Source: Amphiduros pacificus (Eukaryota > Annelida > Polychaeta > Phyllodocida > Hesionidae). From it: 64,000 bases of DNA. The stretch covers positions 23,090,217 through 23,154,216 of the forward strand of contig OX439005.1 of NCBI GenBank assembly GCA_949316495.1. The letters are read 5' to 3'. Made by a program: the position numbers and the translations under genes. A model generated the notes under the pieces. It saw only the letters and a program-made list of their open reading frames with translations. It did not search any database and was not told the DNA's origin. Positions within the stretch are counted from its first letter, which is position 1. Each line of letters begins with the position of its first letter. Below, in pieces: positions 12,048-22,439 of this stretch.

Positions 12048-12113
12048 ATGGCATCAACAACACACTTTGCAGACAGGAATTTAGCAGAATTCGTGATAGT
12101 TAAGTCAGTTTGA
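12048..12113 (+). CDS. short conserved frame (21 aa), right arm
   Basis: Reads MASTTHFADRNLAE then FVIVKSV and a stop. The ATG is 75-80 bp past TATAAA (11968-11973), the same geometry as at 3056. The copy is at 46535-46600 on the minus strand. No family recognised. Confidence 0.3.
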   Translation: MASTTHFADRNLAEFVIVKSV

Positions 12114-12964
12114 CCCGTTTTGGAGCATGATAAATCATTAAATGCTTCTCATATACATTGTTTAACTATGTGAGTATATTTTGTTATTATTTTTAAGACG
12201 TGTCAGTGTGATTTATAGCTATAACGATGGCAAATGCAGGGTAGCATCGATGACCACTCAGTGAAAATAGCTTCTGGGCAGTCAAACATGTAAATGTAGC
12301 ACTGACAACCACCCATTTCGCGCACTTTGGTCTTTGTCAATAAATAAATAATATAACATAAAATGCACAGTTATCTAGATTTATATTTATATGTATATCC
12401 ATATGTATATTTATATCTATACAGCCTACAGGCATAAGAGTAGTTTCCAACACAAAATGTAAAAGTTTCTGTGTTATCTTGAGAAAGAATTTTTTGTCAC
12501 AGAACATTATTTAAAACAATTTAAGACCTGTGGAGAATCCCTTGTCGGAAACTACTGCCTGTCAGAAACTGTTCTGATGCCTGTAAACAACGTGGGCACG
12601 GCTGTATGCCTTACATCTTTGTACATGTCACCATGGATTAAATAGTCCAAGATGTCATTGAGAGAGTTCACAATTTTGGCATGAATAGTTTGATATGAAT
12701 AATACAAATTAACAGCGATTTGAGAATGACTTCAGATGTATGTGCAAACAGTATGAACTGATGATCACTGTACATGCTGTACATACTAAAGTGTCATTCT
12801 CTTTATAACCAATTTATATGTATTTGCAGACACAAATTTAGTGGAATTAGTTCATGACATAAATAATAATATAAGTTGCTGCAGATGTTACCATGTCACC
12901 ATGTTTTGTTGATCATATAATATTTTTTAGGAATAAATGTGGATAAGCAGTGGCTGTGCCCCAC

Positions 12965-13815
12965 TCACCATGCTTCACTCAGCGTAGTATGTGCAGATGA
13001 TCACCGTGCATCACTCAACGTCACCAGCATAGTATGTACAGATGGTCACCATGCATCACTCAATGTCACCAGCTAGTATGTACAGATGATCACCGTGCAT
13101 CACTCAATGTCACCAGCAAGTATGTACAGATGGTCACCATGCATCACTAAACGTCACCAGCGTAGTATGTACAGATGGTCACCATGCATCACTCAACGTC
13201 ACCAGCGTAGTATGTACAGATGGTCACCATGCATCACTCAACATCACCAGCGAGTATGTACAGATGGTCACTGTGCATTACTCAGCGTCACCAGCTGGTA
13301 TGAACAGATGATCACCATGCTTCACTCATCGTCAGCAGCTGGTATGTAGTATCAAGTAATTGATTTATTAAATTGAATGTAAATTGTAACAGTTGTACAG
13401 GTTGAATGATTGTACAAATCTCAATCACTGATGCAGACAAATTGCCACTTTTAATTGGTTATCAGTTAAACAGTGTTTTCCCGAATAAACTTGACATACA
13501 TAAAGTTACTTTTCATGCAGGTTTTTATACACCAATTTCGGACCTTGTTGGAAACTACTGTCAATTGGAAATTGCCCCTAAGCCCCTTACCCCCTGAATT
13601 TTGTGAAAGGCCAGGATATCTTAGAACTATTTACAGTATAAGCATAACTTAAGTTTGTTGCAGTCTAATCACATATTATCATTTCAGGAATGCATCACAA
13701 TGCATCACTCAGGGACACCAGCTAGAATGGCCAGATGGGCACTGTGCATCACTCAACATCACCAACGAGTAGGAACAGATGATCACCATGCATCACTCAT
13801 CATCATCAGCGAGTG
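12965..13815 (+). repeat. 44-bp-family arrays in B
   Basis: At 12965-13350 there are about nine units with GATGGTCACCATGCATCACT and a CAGCGTAGTATG subtype. At 13690-13815 there are about three more divergent units. The 87-codon frame across the first array is an artefact. Inverted copies are at 45298-45683 and 44833-44958. Confidence 0.9.
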
Positions 13816-14950
13816 AATATGAATAAGAAAGTATAAAAAGTAGGAAGCTTGAGTTGTATTCTAATTTTATAATTATAATTTTATGATTTCAAAAGTCAAA
13901 ATATTTTTTCCCTTGCGATGCAATAAGACAGTGTTGTGTTGGAAACTATTTCACATGCACCCTCCCCCCCCAATGTTTTGCACTTAAATGGACAAAAGCA
14001 TATTATTTCTCAGGGTAACACAGAAAATGTGACATTTTAATTCTTTTTGATTTAGTTCATTAGTAGTAATATAACATGTTGCAATTGTTACTATTTTACA
14101 TTTAATCGTTTTTAGGAATGGATATGGACAACCAGTGCCTGTGTCCCACTCATCACCACCGGATATCACACAACGCCACCAACTAATATGTAGAGATGGT
14201 CCTCATGCATCACCCAATGCCAACTGTGGATTCATATCCATTGATATCTGGATTGTTATGTGTTAATATGATCGATCACTCAATGATCACCATGCATCAT
14301 TCCACATGTGTATTGGAGGCATGTAGTATGTGTATTGCAGATATGTAGTATCTATTTGTACTTAGATATTATTATGCACACAATTGTGGTGATATTTTGC
14401 TTAGAAGGGGACATTTTAATATCTTTGTTACACATGAACAAGAAAAAAGTTTTTTGAAGTGAAATATTATTCAAATTATTAAAAAAATATTGTCATTTTG
14501 CAATAAAATTCATATTGCAATACAGTGTGCCGGTCCAGTCATCCCAAGTTTGGGAAAAATCGAAATGTGTCCAAGCTTTTTGGTTAATGATGACAAGTCT
14601 CAATAATCACAAGTAACTTCACAATAGTTAGACATATACATATGCTTGGACATAGATTATATACATATGCTTGGACATAGATACCCAGGAATTTTTTTTG
14701 GTTGAACTACCTACGAGGGGCTCCAATAAGTTTGATAGTTGACTTTGAGCAATTATCAAGGTCACAGGAGCAGATTTTCAGAATCGGCTATTTGTGATAT
14801 TTTGCAAAACACTGCAAATAGCATTTATTCCCGACTTGGCAGATGTGATCTACATATGAGGGGCTTGGACAAGAAATATTGGGTGACCTTGCACAATTTC
14901 AATATTTATAAGATTGCATAGTACCATATTTCACATAACACCAATTATCT
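13816..14950. other. intergenic stretch with old shared segment, no gene seen
   Basis: 14110-14280 matches 4200-4340 in A with differences. Two 22-bp-family units lie at 14300-14350. A short direct repeat built on ATATACATATGCTTGGACAT lies at 14633-14680. No gene is supported. Confidence 0.5.
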
Positions 14951-14957
14951 TGTATCT

Positions 14958-15065
14958 TGGGCCATGGCGCAGTTGGTTAGAGTGCCAGCTTATTAGCACC
15001 AGTTCCTCTGTGGTGATCCAAAGGTCGTGGGTTCATTAGTAGATCCCCGGCCATGTCGAGGTTGC
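14958..15065 (+). mobile_element. tRNA-derived SINE head
   Basis: TGGCGCAGTTGG at 14965-14976 is a perfect polymerase III A box. A B-box-like GGGTTCATTAGTAGATCC follows at 15029-15046, altered from GGTTCGA. The spacing is longer than in a normal tRNA and I cannot fold a cloverleaf, so this is a SINE head or tRNA fossil, not a working tRNA gene. The tail runs into AT-rich DNA. The inverted copy is at 43583-43690. Confidence 0.6.
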
Positions 15066-16055
15066 ACTCATAATACAATTTCACATATGAATGCCTGTAA
15101 TTCCTATATTTGCATATTTTCTCCTAATCTCCTTTACCTTACAAGAGACCAACAAATATTGATTTGCCCAAATATTCCAAGGCATTTTGAACATTTTATT
15201 TTTTAATTTGCCTGTCGGCAATGATTGTCAAAAAGGAAACCATCCGTGTTACAAAAAAAAAATACATTATATAAGAAATGAATAGAATATTTCAGGGTAA
15301 ATTATTGAAAGCTATCGAACATTTTGTCAAAAATCTTCATTTTGTCATTTTGTCAAAAATCTTGATTTTGTCAAAAATCTTGATTTTGTCAAAAATCTCA
15401 TAAAAATGTCAATATAATGTTTGTCCATGTTTATCTTTAAATATTGATTCCTTCTGAACAGAGATATATGTAACTTATTTAGTTGGTTTTGGTGTACCAT
15501 TTCATGTATTTGAAGGAGCAGTGACTTTTATCAATGAAATAATGATGTCCTACTTATGTTGTTGGAATCTTTGCAATGGCCAACAGTTCTAATAATAGTC
15601 ATACTTGTTAAGATTAGAACCAACATTTTATTCAACATTTGTGAAATTCACGAAAAATACATGAAAGATTTAGTATGTCTTCTTTTAATTCATTTACAAA
15701 TCAAAAACTCAATAGATATTTGAGCTGAGTCTTTTAAACTAGATCCAGGGTTGACAGTCAAAGGATTTCAGGTTTTGTTGACATTGTGACTGCTGCTTTT
15801 TTGTGTGACACAGGATATTTTATTGAAACATGGGACATTTGGTCACAAAATTCTGTTTGAAGTAGTTGAATTTGACCAGGATGTTTATTGGAGACATGTA
15901 GGATGTATATTTGAGACATGTGGAGTTATTTGAATTATTTACAGAAATGTATTTTTTTCCAATTTTCTTCTCTTTTCCATATCCTAACCATGTATACTGA
16001 GCCAAATTTGGAAATGGCAGTAAAAAGTGTGCAAACCATATTTTTGTTGTAACGT
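15066..16055. repeat. AT-rich stretch with 18-bp tandem repeat
   Basis: At 15322-15402 TTTGTCAAAAATCTTGAT repeats about four times. The rest holds no recognised gene; an isolated 22-bp-family pair lies at 15885-15920. The inverted copy of the tandem part is at 43246-43326. Confidence 0.6.
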
Positions 16056-16057
16056 GT

Positions 16058-16240
16058 AACAAAGTTGTTAGAATAATTAAATTAGGAAAATATAATGCTC
16101 ACACTGAGCCAATCTTTAAAGAACTCAAATTGCTTAGAATTGATCATATCCTGAAACTGCAAGAATTGAAGTTTTATTATAAATTCAAAAACAATTTACT
16201 TCCATCTTATTTACAAAAGCTGCCTTTGATACAAATAAAT
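16058..16240 (+). mobile_element. LINE 3' remnant (CR1/L2-like C-terminus)
   Basis: An open stretch encodes KYNAHTEPIFKELKLL, then LKFYYKFKNNLLPSYL. This is the region after the reverse transcriptase in CR1/L2-type LINEs, where YN(S/A)HT(D/E)PLFK and KFxYKxKNNxLP are typical. Only about 60 residues remain. The catalytic domain and 5' part are gone, and an AT dinucleotide run follows at 16245. The inverted copy is at 42408-42590. Confidence 0.65.
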
Positions 16241-16415
16241 GACATACATATATATATATATTCTTTATTTCGTACACATATAAAATGAATACATGGTACA
16301 CATATAAATAAATCAAATAAATAATAATCATAATAGAGTTGTATTTATGTTCTAGTTACATGATTTATATAGTTAAAAATACTGTAGTGGGTTTCTTAGT
16401 GATATCATAATATAT

Positions 16416-16685
16416 CTAAACACAGCTTATATCTGTTATAATTGATATCACCTCCTCTTTATCAACACCTTCAGCAAACATTTCTCCATCCCTGATGAGG
16501 CAACATTCTCTCAGGAATGTACCAACTTGCTCAGCCTCCTTATAAACACTAGCTCTATGAAGTAGAGCTTTAAAATCATTGTGATTGTAATCATTCATCC
16601 ACAATTTGCTTCCATACTTCACATTTATATGAGCAAGATTCCTGCCTACAGTAGTTTTAGATGAAAATTGTGCTCGTCTGGCTAT
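16416..16685 (-). CDS. unidentified 89-codon frame, possible terminal exon
   Basis: Open from just after a stop to a TAG. The peptide has normal composition, with VGRNLAHINVKYGSKLW, LLHRASVYKEAEQVG and TFLRECCLIRDGEMF. About 145 bp past the stop is AATAAA (TTTATT near 16268 on the plus strand). No initiator ATG sits at the open start, so it could be the last exon of a gene or the tail of a mobile-element protein. I recognise no family. It faces the LINE remnant tail to tail. The identical copy is 41963-42232 on the plus strand. Confidence 0.35.
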   Translation of the reverse strand: MARRAQFSSKTTVGRNLAHINVKYGSKLWMNDYNHNDFKALLHRASVYKEAEQVGTFLRECCLIRDGEMFAEGVDKEEVISIITDISCV

Positions 16686-16689
16686 TTAT

Positions 16690-18480
16690 TTTTTTGTCTC
16701 CTTAAAAAATAAATTCTGTATTATTAAGGCTTAATATTAGCTGACAGATTAGTTATAAAAGATCACGAAATAAAGTTTCCTTGTCACACTATAAATGTTG
16801 ATCTTTTCAGAACAGAGATATGTTATCTATATCTATATATGTTAGTTGCATCAATATTGCTTTATTCTTACAGTTACTTTTAAAAGTAACAATATTGATG
16901 TTCTTGACCTTGACCCAAAGTCAATAAAAATTCACCAGAACAAATAGTCTTTAAATTAAATTATTGGTTAATTATTTTGTACTTTTATACTCAATTCCCT
17001 TGGTTGTGCAGAATTTCCCGAGCACTGTCAAAGTGATAAACCATGTTTGTAAATATATTGTTGTGCTTATTGTCAGGGGTTTTAGTTATGATTGTGTTTT
17101 CTTGTGAGATGATTCCCATTTATGTTTATGCTATCATATGATTTGTAGCAACATCCATCACCAGCTGTATGGATAGATCGTGACTGGGTATGTTGCTGTG
17201 TAACATTAGCTAATATGGACAGGTGGTCACCATGCATCATGCTCTGTCATCAGCTGATATGGGAAGGTGTAAATTTTTTATATTTTATATTTCAAATCTT
17301 AATTTGCTTCATTGCAACATTTATGGTTTCAAGAAAATCTAATTAGAGAAGAGTGGGGAAAATGTGTATTGTTGCATTTCTCATGATTTGTAAACATCTG
17401 TTCCCTGAGCACACAAAATAAAACATAAATATGTTTACATGCAGAAAATAGTTTTTTTCCCTGTGTAAAAATATCGTGCAGTATTTAACTGATAGAAAAT
17501 AAAAAGTGTGAGTTCCAATATCTCACAGATATGAATGTAATTTTATGCTGGGTTAAAATTGTGAATAGTACATAAATTATATTTTCACAATAAATATTTA
17601 CATATGGTATATAACCTTGTTTTTATTTTTAAAATAATATCTATGCTCTCCATACCTTACTTTTTTGCACCACAAGAGAATAAATAATGTCACTCTGGAT
17701 CACCACTTAATATAGACTGGTGGTCACTGCACATCACTGTCTGTCAGTAAATTTGAATTCTGATAACAAATATTTATTAATTTTCCAAACATCCTAAATA
17801 GATTTATGCAAATCAGAAGCATTGCAAGAAATTGTTTTGCAATTCTGAATTCCCTTACGATGTACAGGCCCAGTCCCAAGTCTGGTGTAAAAGTGTGATG
17901 GAGGCATAATATAAGTATTTCAAAGCTGCTGAAAAAGCTTTGTGGTGAAGAAAAGAATTAAATATTCCATTTTAACTCTGCTGACTTTGTCTGTCCATCT
18001 GTCTGTCAACAATTTCTTTAAAAATCTTCTCCAATTTACCAGTGATATATGCTTCAAATTTTATAGAGATGTAGATATAGAGGTGAAGATTCAGATTCTT
18101 TCAAATCTTAGTGATATCACCACTGACCTTAGTGCAGTGATCTCAATGTCACAAATAATTCTGTGGTTCCAGTACCAGAGTGTGGAATGAGACTGTTGAA
18201 AAAATAAGATTCATGACTGATCATGACTATGGTTAGCCATACATCTTATACAACAAAGAAGGACCCGACAAGATCTGCTCCATTCCTTGCTCCTATTTCA
18301 TGACTGATCTTAAATATGAACATTTTTTACTTATTTATTTTACTCTGAATTTTGCCATATATTTTTATATATATTAATTTGTTTGACCTATATAAACTTC
18401 AAACTAATATCACAAAATAAATTAGCAACACTCAATTTGCAAGAGCTCTGCCTAATATATTTAGTACAGATAAATATCAA
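16690..18480. other. AT-rich stretch, no gene seen
   Basis: 16720-16880 is the inverted relative of 7260-7340. Isolated 44-bp-family pieces lie at 17150-17260 and 17690-17740. The 82-codon frame at 17942-18190 has no distinguishing features. The inverted copy is at 40168-41958. Confidence 0.5.
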
Positions 18481-18483
18481 ATT

Positions 18484-19640
18484 TGCCTAGTTCTCCAATT
18501 TACATACTGCATGTCTGCAATATACATACTACACATCTCCAATATACATACTGCATGTCTGCAATATACATACTACATGTCTGCAATATACATACTACAT
18601 GTCTGCAATATACATACTACATGTCTTCAATACACGTACAACATGCCTCCAATATACATCCTACATGCCTCCAACACACATCCTACATGCCTCCAATATA
18701 CATCCTACATGCCTCCAATACACATCCTACATGCCTCCAATACACATCCTACATGTCTACAATATACATCCTACATGCCTCCAATATACATCCTACATGC
18801 CTCCAATACACATCCTACATGCCTCCAATATACATCCTACATGTCTCCAATATACATCCTATATGCCTCAAATACACATCCTACATGCCTCCAATATACA
18901 TGCCTCCAATATACATCCTACATGCCTCCAATATACATCCTACATGCCTCCAATACACATCCTACATGCCTCCAATACACATCCTACATGTCTACAATAT
19001 ACATCCTACATGCCTCCAATATACATCCTACATGCCTCCAATACACATCCTACATGCCTCCAATATACATCCTACATGTCTACAATATACATCCTACATG
19101 CCTCCAATATACATCCTACATGCCTCCAATATACATCCTACATGCCTCCAATATACATCCTACATGTCTACAATATACATCCTACATGCCTCCAATATAC
19201 ATCCTACATGCCTCCAATACACATCCTACATGCCTCCAATACACATCCTACATGTCTACAATATACATCCTCCATGCCTCCAATATACATCCTACATGCC
19301 TCCAATACACATCCTACATGCCTCCAATATACATCCTACATGTCTCCAATATACATCCTATATGCCTCAAATACACATCCTACATGCCTCCAATATACAT
19401 ACCTCTAATATACATCCTACATGCCTCCAATATACATCCTACATGCCTCCAATACACATCCTACATGTCTCCAATATACATCCTACATTTCTCCAATACA
19501 CATCCTGCAATATATATCCTACTTGTCTCCAATATACATCCTACATATCTCCAATATACATACATGCCTGCAATATACATCCTACATATCTGCAATATAT
19601 ATCCTACATGTCTCCAATATACATCCTACACATGGTGACC
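18484..19640 (+). repeat. 1.15-kb array of 22-bp units, CATGCCTCCAATA variant
   Basis: About 52 units of 22 bp, mostly TCCTACATGCCTCCAATA with TATAC or CACAC endings. Since 22 is not a multiple of three, all three plus frames cycle through the same 22 codons and stay open, giving spurious frames of 399, 375 and 269 aa. Inner order: CATGTCTAC units recur at 18987, 19075, 19163 and 19251, an 88-bp (four-unit) higher-order repeat. A block at 18840 recurs at 19339. The identical inverted copy is at 39008-40164. Confidence 0.96.
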
Positions 19641-20035
19641 AACTGCCCATACTCCCTGGTGACGTTGAGTGACACATGGTGACCAACTGCCCATACTCCC
19701 TGGTGATGTTGAGTGACACATGGTGACCAACTGTCCATACTCCCTGGTGACGTTGAGTGACACATAGTGACCAACTGTTCATATTCCCTGGTGACGTTGA
19801 GTGACACATGGTGACCAACAGTCCATACTCTCTGGTGACGTTGAGTGACACATAGTGACCAACTGTCCATATTCCCTGGTGACGTTGAGTGACACATGGT
19901 GACCAACTGCCCATACTCTCTGGTGACGTTGAGTGAGACACGGTGATCATCTGCCCATACTAGCAGATGATGTTGGGTGATGTATGGTGATCACCTTGCC
20001 ATACCAGCTGGTAAAAGATGAGTGAGGCATGGATA
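19630..20035 (-). repeat. 44-bp-family array crossing the B/M border
   Basis: About nine units with GTGACGTTGAGTGACACATG and CCCATACTCCCTG blocks. The array starts directly at the end of the 22-bp array and passes through 19762, where identity with B' ends, without any change. In the inverted copy only 38886-39018 is present. The 122- and 100-codon minus frames here are artefacts. Confidence 0.93.
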
Positions 20036-20199
20036 TGCATTCCTACAAAAATATGATACAGACATACTTGACTGAAACATCACTCAGCTTTAAGACCATA
20101 TTTCCACATGATAATGATTGAATGTATGCCTTTACATTAAGAATTATGTTCACTGGCCAAGAAGCTATTTTTATACACAGTGCGGCCGATGACGCTCGT
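20036..20199. other. short unique stretch
   Basis: No feature seen. Sequence near 20165 (GAAGCTATTTTTATAC) resembles GAAGCTATTTTCACTGAG at 5010 and 46376. Confidence 0.4.
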
Positions 20200-21600
20200 G
20201 AGTTCGGGGAATTCTTCAAATAGGAGGTTCAAATGACGGCAGTTTTTGCACTTCCGGTGACGTCATGGATGGCGCCAAAATTCAAATGTTTAATATACAA
20301 ATATGAATAAGTCAAAATAAAGACAACTAATTGTCCGATTTCCACCAAATTTGCAGGGCATACTCACAATGTATGTATCTGCCTATATCTGAAAGAAGAG
20401 GTTAATCTGTTGAGAAAAAATATCACTCGCAACGTGTCAATCTGTGGTCTTATGAAAGGCCACTTAAAAAAAACAATGATGTTTCTATCTTCCGCGTGCA
20501 TCAATCTATTTTGTTTGTAAAGCACAGTACACTTTATTAGATCATATGATCGTTTACTACACGACCTGGGGAGTCTGTAGGTGTTTAAATTGTCAAAATC
20601 CGTCCATTATTGGCAGAGTTACAGATATTTTAAAACTTGTGTCAAAATCTATGAAGAAAATCACGATGCCATGGAGAGAGCCGAAATTCAATATCTCAAC
20701 ATCCGAATGTAATTAATGAAAATAAAGACATAAAATTGTCTGATTTCCACCAAATTTGCAGGATATACTCACATAGTACGTACCACCCTATATCTGAAAG
20801 AAGAGATTATTCCATGAAAAATAATATCGCTCACAACGTGTCAATCTCTGGTCTCATAAAAAGGCCACTTGAAAAAAGCATAACGTTTCTATCTTCCGCC
20901 TGCATCTATCTATTTTGTTTGTAACGCATGCTACACTTTAATAGCACATATGATCGTTTACAACACGACCTGGGGAGTCTGTAGGTGTTTAAATTGTCAA
21001 AATCCGTCCATTATTAGCAGAGTTACAGATATTCTAAAACTTGTGTCAAAATGTGAAAATCTATGATGAAAATCATAATGCAATGGAGAAAGCCAAAATT
21101 GCAAATCTCAACATCCGAATGTTAATTAATCAAAATAAAGACAAATAATTGTTCGATTTCCACAAAACTTGCAGGGTGTAACCACAATGTATGTATCTGC
21201 CTATATCTGAAAGAAGAGGTTAACCCCTAACGGACGGGAAGGACGGCAACGTCCACCACCGGTAACGGACGGGAGGGACATTGACGTCCCCATTGTGCTA
21301 ACTTGATGACGTCATTTGTAACATTCTGAAGGGCTGCAACTTGTTACAATGTAATCGGGATAATGACGTCAGACTGACTGGATCATGAACTTTTGAACCC
21401 AGCACTTCATTAAGCAAATTTAGTAACCATGGTTATAACTTTTATAAATTTAGTATGTGGATACACTAGTCCAGCCAAAAATTGGTTAGTCCCGCCAATC
21501 AACACATTTTAGATAGCCTAGTCCCTTAGGGGGTAATCTGTGAAAAAAAATTATCGCTCACAACGTATCAATCTGTGGTCATATTTCCCCCCAGGTGGCA
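20200..21600 (+). repeat. tandem repeat of about 410 bp, three units
   Basis: The anchor GATTTCCACCAAATTTGCAG or a variant occurs at 20337, 20742 and 21155, giving periods of 405 and 413 bp. The units also share TATATCTGAAAGAAGAG, CACAACGTGTCAATCT and CGACCTGGGGAGTCTGTAGG. The third unit is interrupted by the MITE at 21224-21533 and ends soon after. No coding frame is kept among units. Confidence 0.88.
21224..21533. mobile_element. 310-bp PIF/Harbinger-like MITE
   Basis: Terminal inverted repeats CCCCTAACGGAC (left) and, read inward from the right, CCCCTAAGGGAC match at 11 of 12 bases, with one extra C on the right. It is flanked by TAA on both sides (21221-21223, 21534-21536), the 3-bp target duplication of PIF/Harbinger elements. 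The sister unit of the 410-bp repeat at about 20400 reads GAGGTTAATCTGT and shows the empty site. Inside it GC is higher, with repeated ACGGACGGGA. No transposase frame, so it is non-autonomous. Confidence 0.85.
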
Positions 21601-22334
21601 CTGTGGGGGACATCAAGGGGGTTTTACAAATTTTATAGATTTTGTTTAAGCAATCACCAATGGTTCAGAGAGAGCTACTGAGATGGGGAATGGTGATCAA
21701 AGGCTTCTTGAAGTGTAGCATTGGGTCAACATTGAAGCAATTCAGTAGGGATGTACCTGTAGATGTACCTGTTTGTTACCATTACTGAAGTCTTTCCCTT
21801 TTGTGTCTCATACTCAAAACGGAAAGAGAGACTCTTTTGTTTCTTTCAAATATAGGTGGTTTAACAGATTTGGAATTTGTCAAAACTAAATATTCAAAAT
21901 AATGAAAGTTATTAAATATTTCTGATAAACAAACCAAGAAATAAGAATAGTATAAAATGATAAATGAAAGTATTCTGGATAATATGAAATAGATATTAAA
22001 TAAGTGAATGCACGCAAATATTCATTTTTAAAAGCACATTTTATTTTCAACATTTCTTAACACAACATTTTTACAAGTGGTCTTATAGTTGTTTACATTT
22101 TTAAACCAATATATTGGAATGTATAAAATGAAAAGTAAATATGATAATATCAATGATGTAAAAATAAATAAATTTTGCACTCAAATATAATATTTGAAAT
22201 AATACATATAACATATCTTTGCAATTAGAAAATTGATCTTGATATCACAGAAATAAGTGGTTGAATAAAAATAATATATGCCATTGGCCTTAGATCTTTG
22301 TTGATCATTGATTTTTTGTAATGTCTGTAAACAT
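21601..22334. other. AT-rich stretch, no gene seen
   Basis: No supported exon or repeat. It precedes the duplicated exon relic and lies downstream of the coiled-coil gene. Confidence 0.45.
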
Positions 22335-22407
22335 TTTCTGAAAATGATGATCTTCAGTGATGACAGGTTTGGTTTGGCACAGTCATGATCGTTCAACATC
22401 TTGACAC
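22335..22407 (-). pseudogene. duplicated relic of exon 2 of the coiled-coil gene
   Basis: With the AG acceptor just before it, 22407 downward matches exon 2 (24591-24455): both start GTGTCAAGATGTTG and share AAACCAAACCT and GAAGATCATCA. A one-base deletion relative to exon 2 shifts the frame, and similarity fades after about 70 bp with no donor. The upstream intron edge was copied too. It is most likely a by-product of the spread of the 196-bp satellite next to it. Confidence 0.7.
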
Positions 22408-22439
22408 CTGTAATATAAAGAAAAAATAAATTTACAAAC

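Larger units (their letters stand above)
11376..12250. promoter_or_regulatory. palindromic CCAAT/NRF1-like promoter module, copy 2
   Basis: Same motif order as the module at 2390-3260, here with the arms touching at ATAC|TATGAGG. Each arm has about six CCAAT/ATTGG boxes, GCGCATGC, GCGCGCTAG, a TGACGT (right) or TGACAT (left) block, CACGTGATC and CAAAATGGC. The right arm has TATAAA at 11968-11973. Splice-donor-like GTGAGTAT follows near 11450 (minus strand) and 12170 (plus strand). Promoter activity is inferred from motif density only. Confidence 0.6.
10600..12985. repeat. large imperfect palindrome centred on 11810/11811
   Basis: Left arm 10600-11810 and right arm 11811-12985 are inverted copies. 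The inner 435 bp on each side (11376-11810, 11811-12250) are about 95% alike with no spacer. The outer parts share GTGGGGCACAGCC, TATATGATCAACA and the 44-bp clusters, but the left arm has the 137-bp MITE and the right has extra sequence at 12250-12660. The centre is the A/B joint. Each half was copied separately: 27510-28720 and 45663-46837. Confidence 0.88.
11811..19762 (+). repeat. segment B, parental copy of duplicated block
   Basis: Every position x pairs with 58648-x in 38886-46837 on the opposite strand, a different mirror axis from segment A. The right end, 19762, falls inside a 44-bp minisatellite that continues without a break to about 20035. This marks the copy as the undisturbed parental one. 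Contents: half of a large palindrome, 44-bp arrays, a SINE piece, a LINE 3' remnant, an unidentified 89-codon frame and a 1.15-kb array of 22-bp units. Confidence 0.96.

Noticed and set aside
14958-15065. Functional tRNA gene
   Set aside because: A perfect A box, but the B box is disrupted and no cloverleaf forms. SINE head or fossil.
18483-19682. Three long overlapping plus frames (399, 375 and 269 aa)
   Set aside because: They are translations of a 22-bp tandem array in all three frames, with no codon bias or domain. The inverted copies at 38966-40165 are the same.
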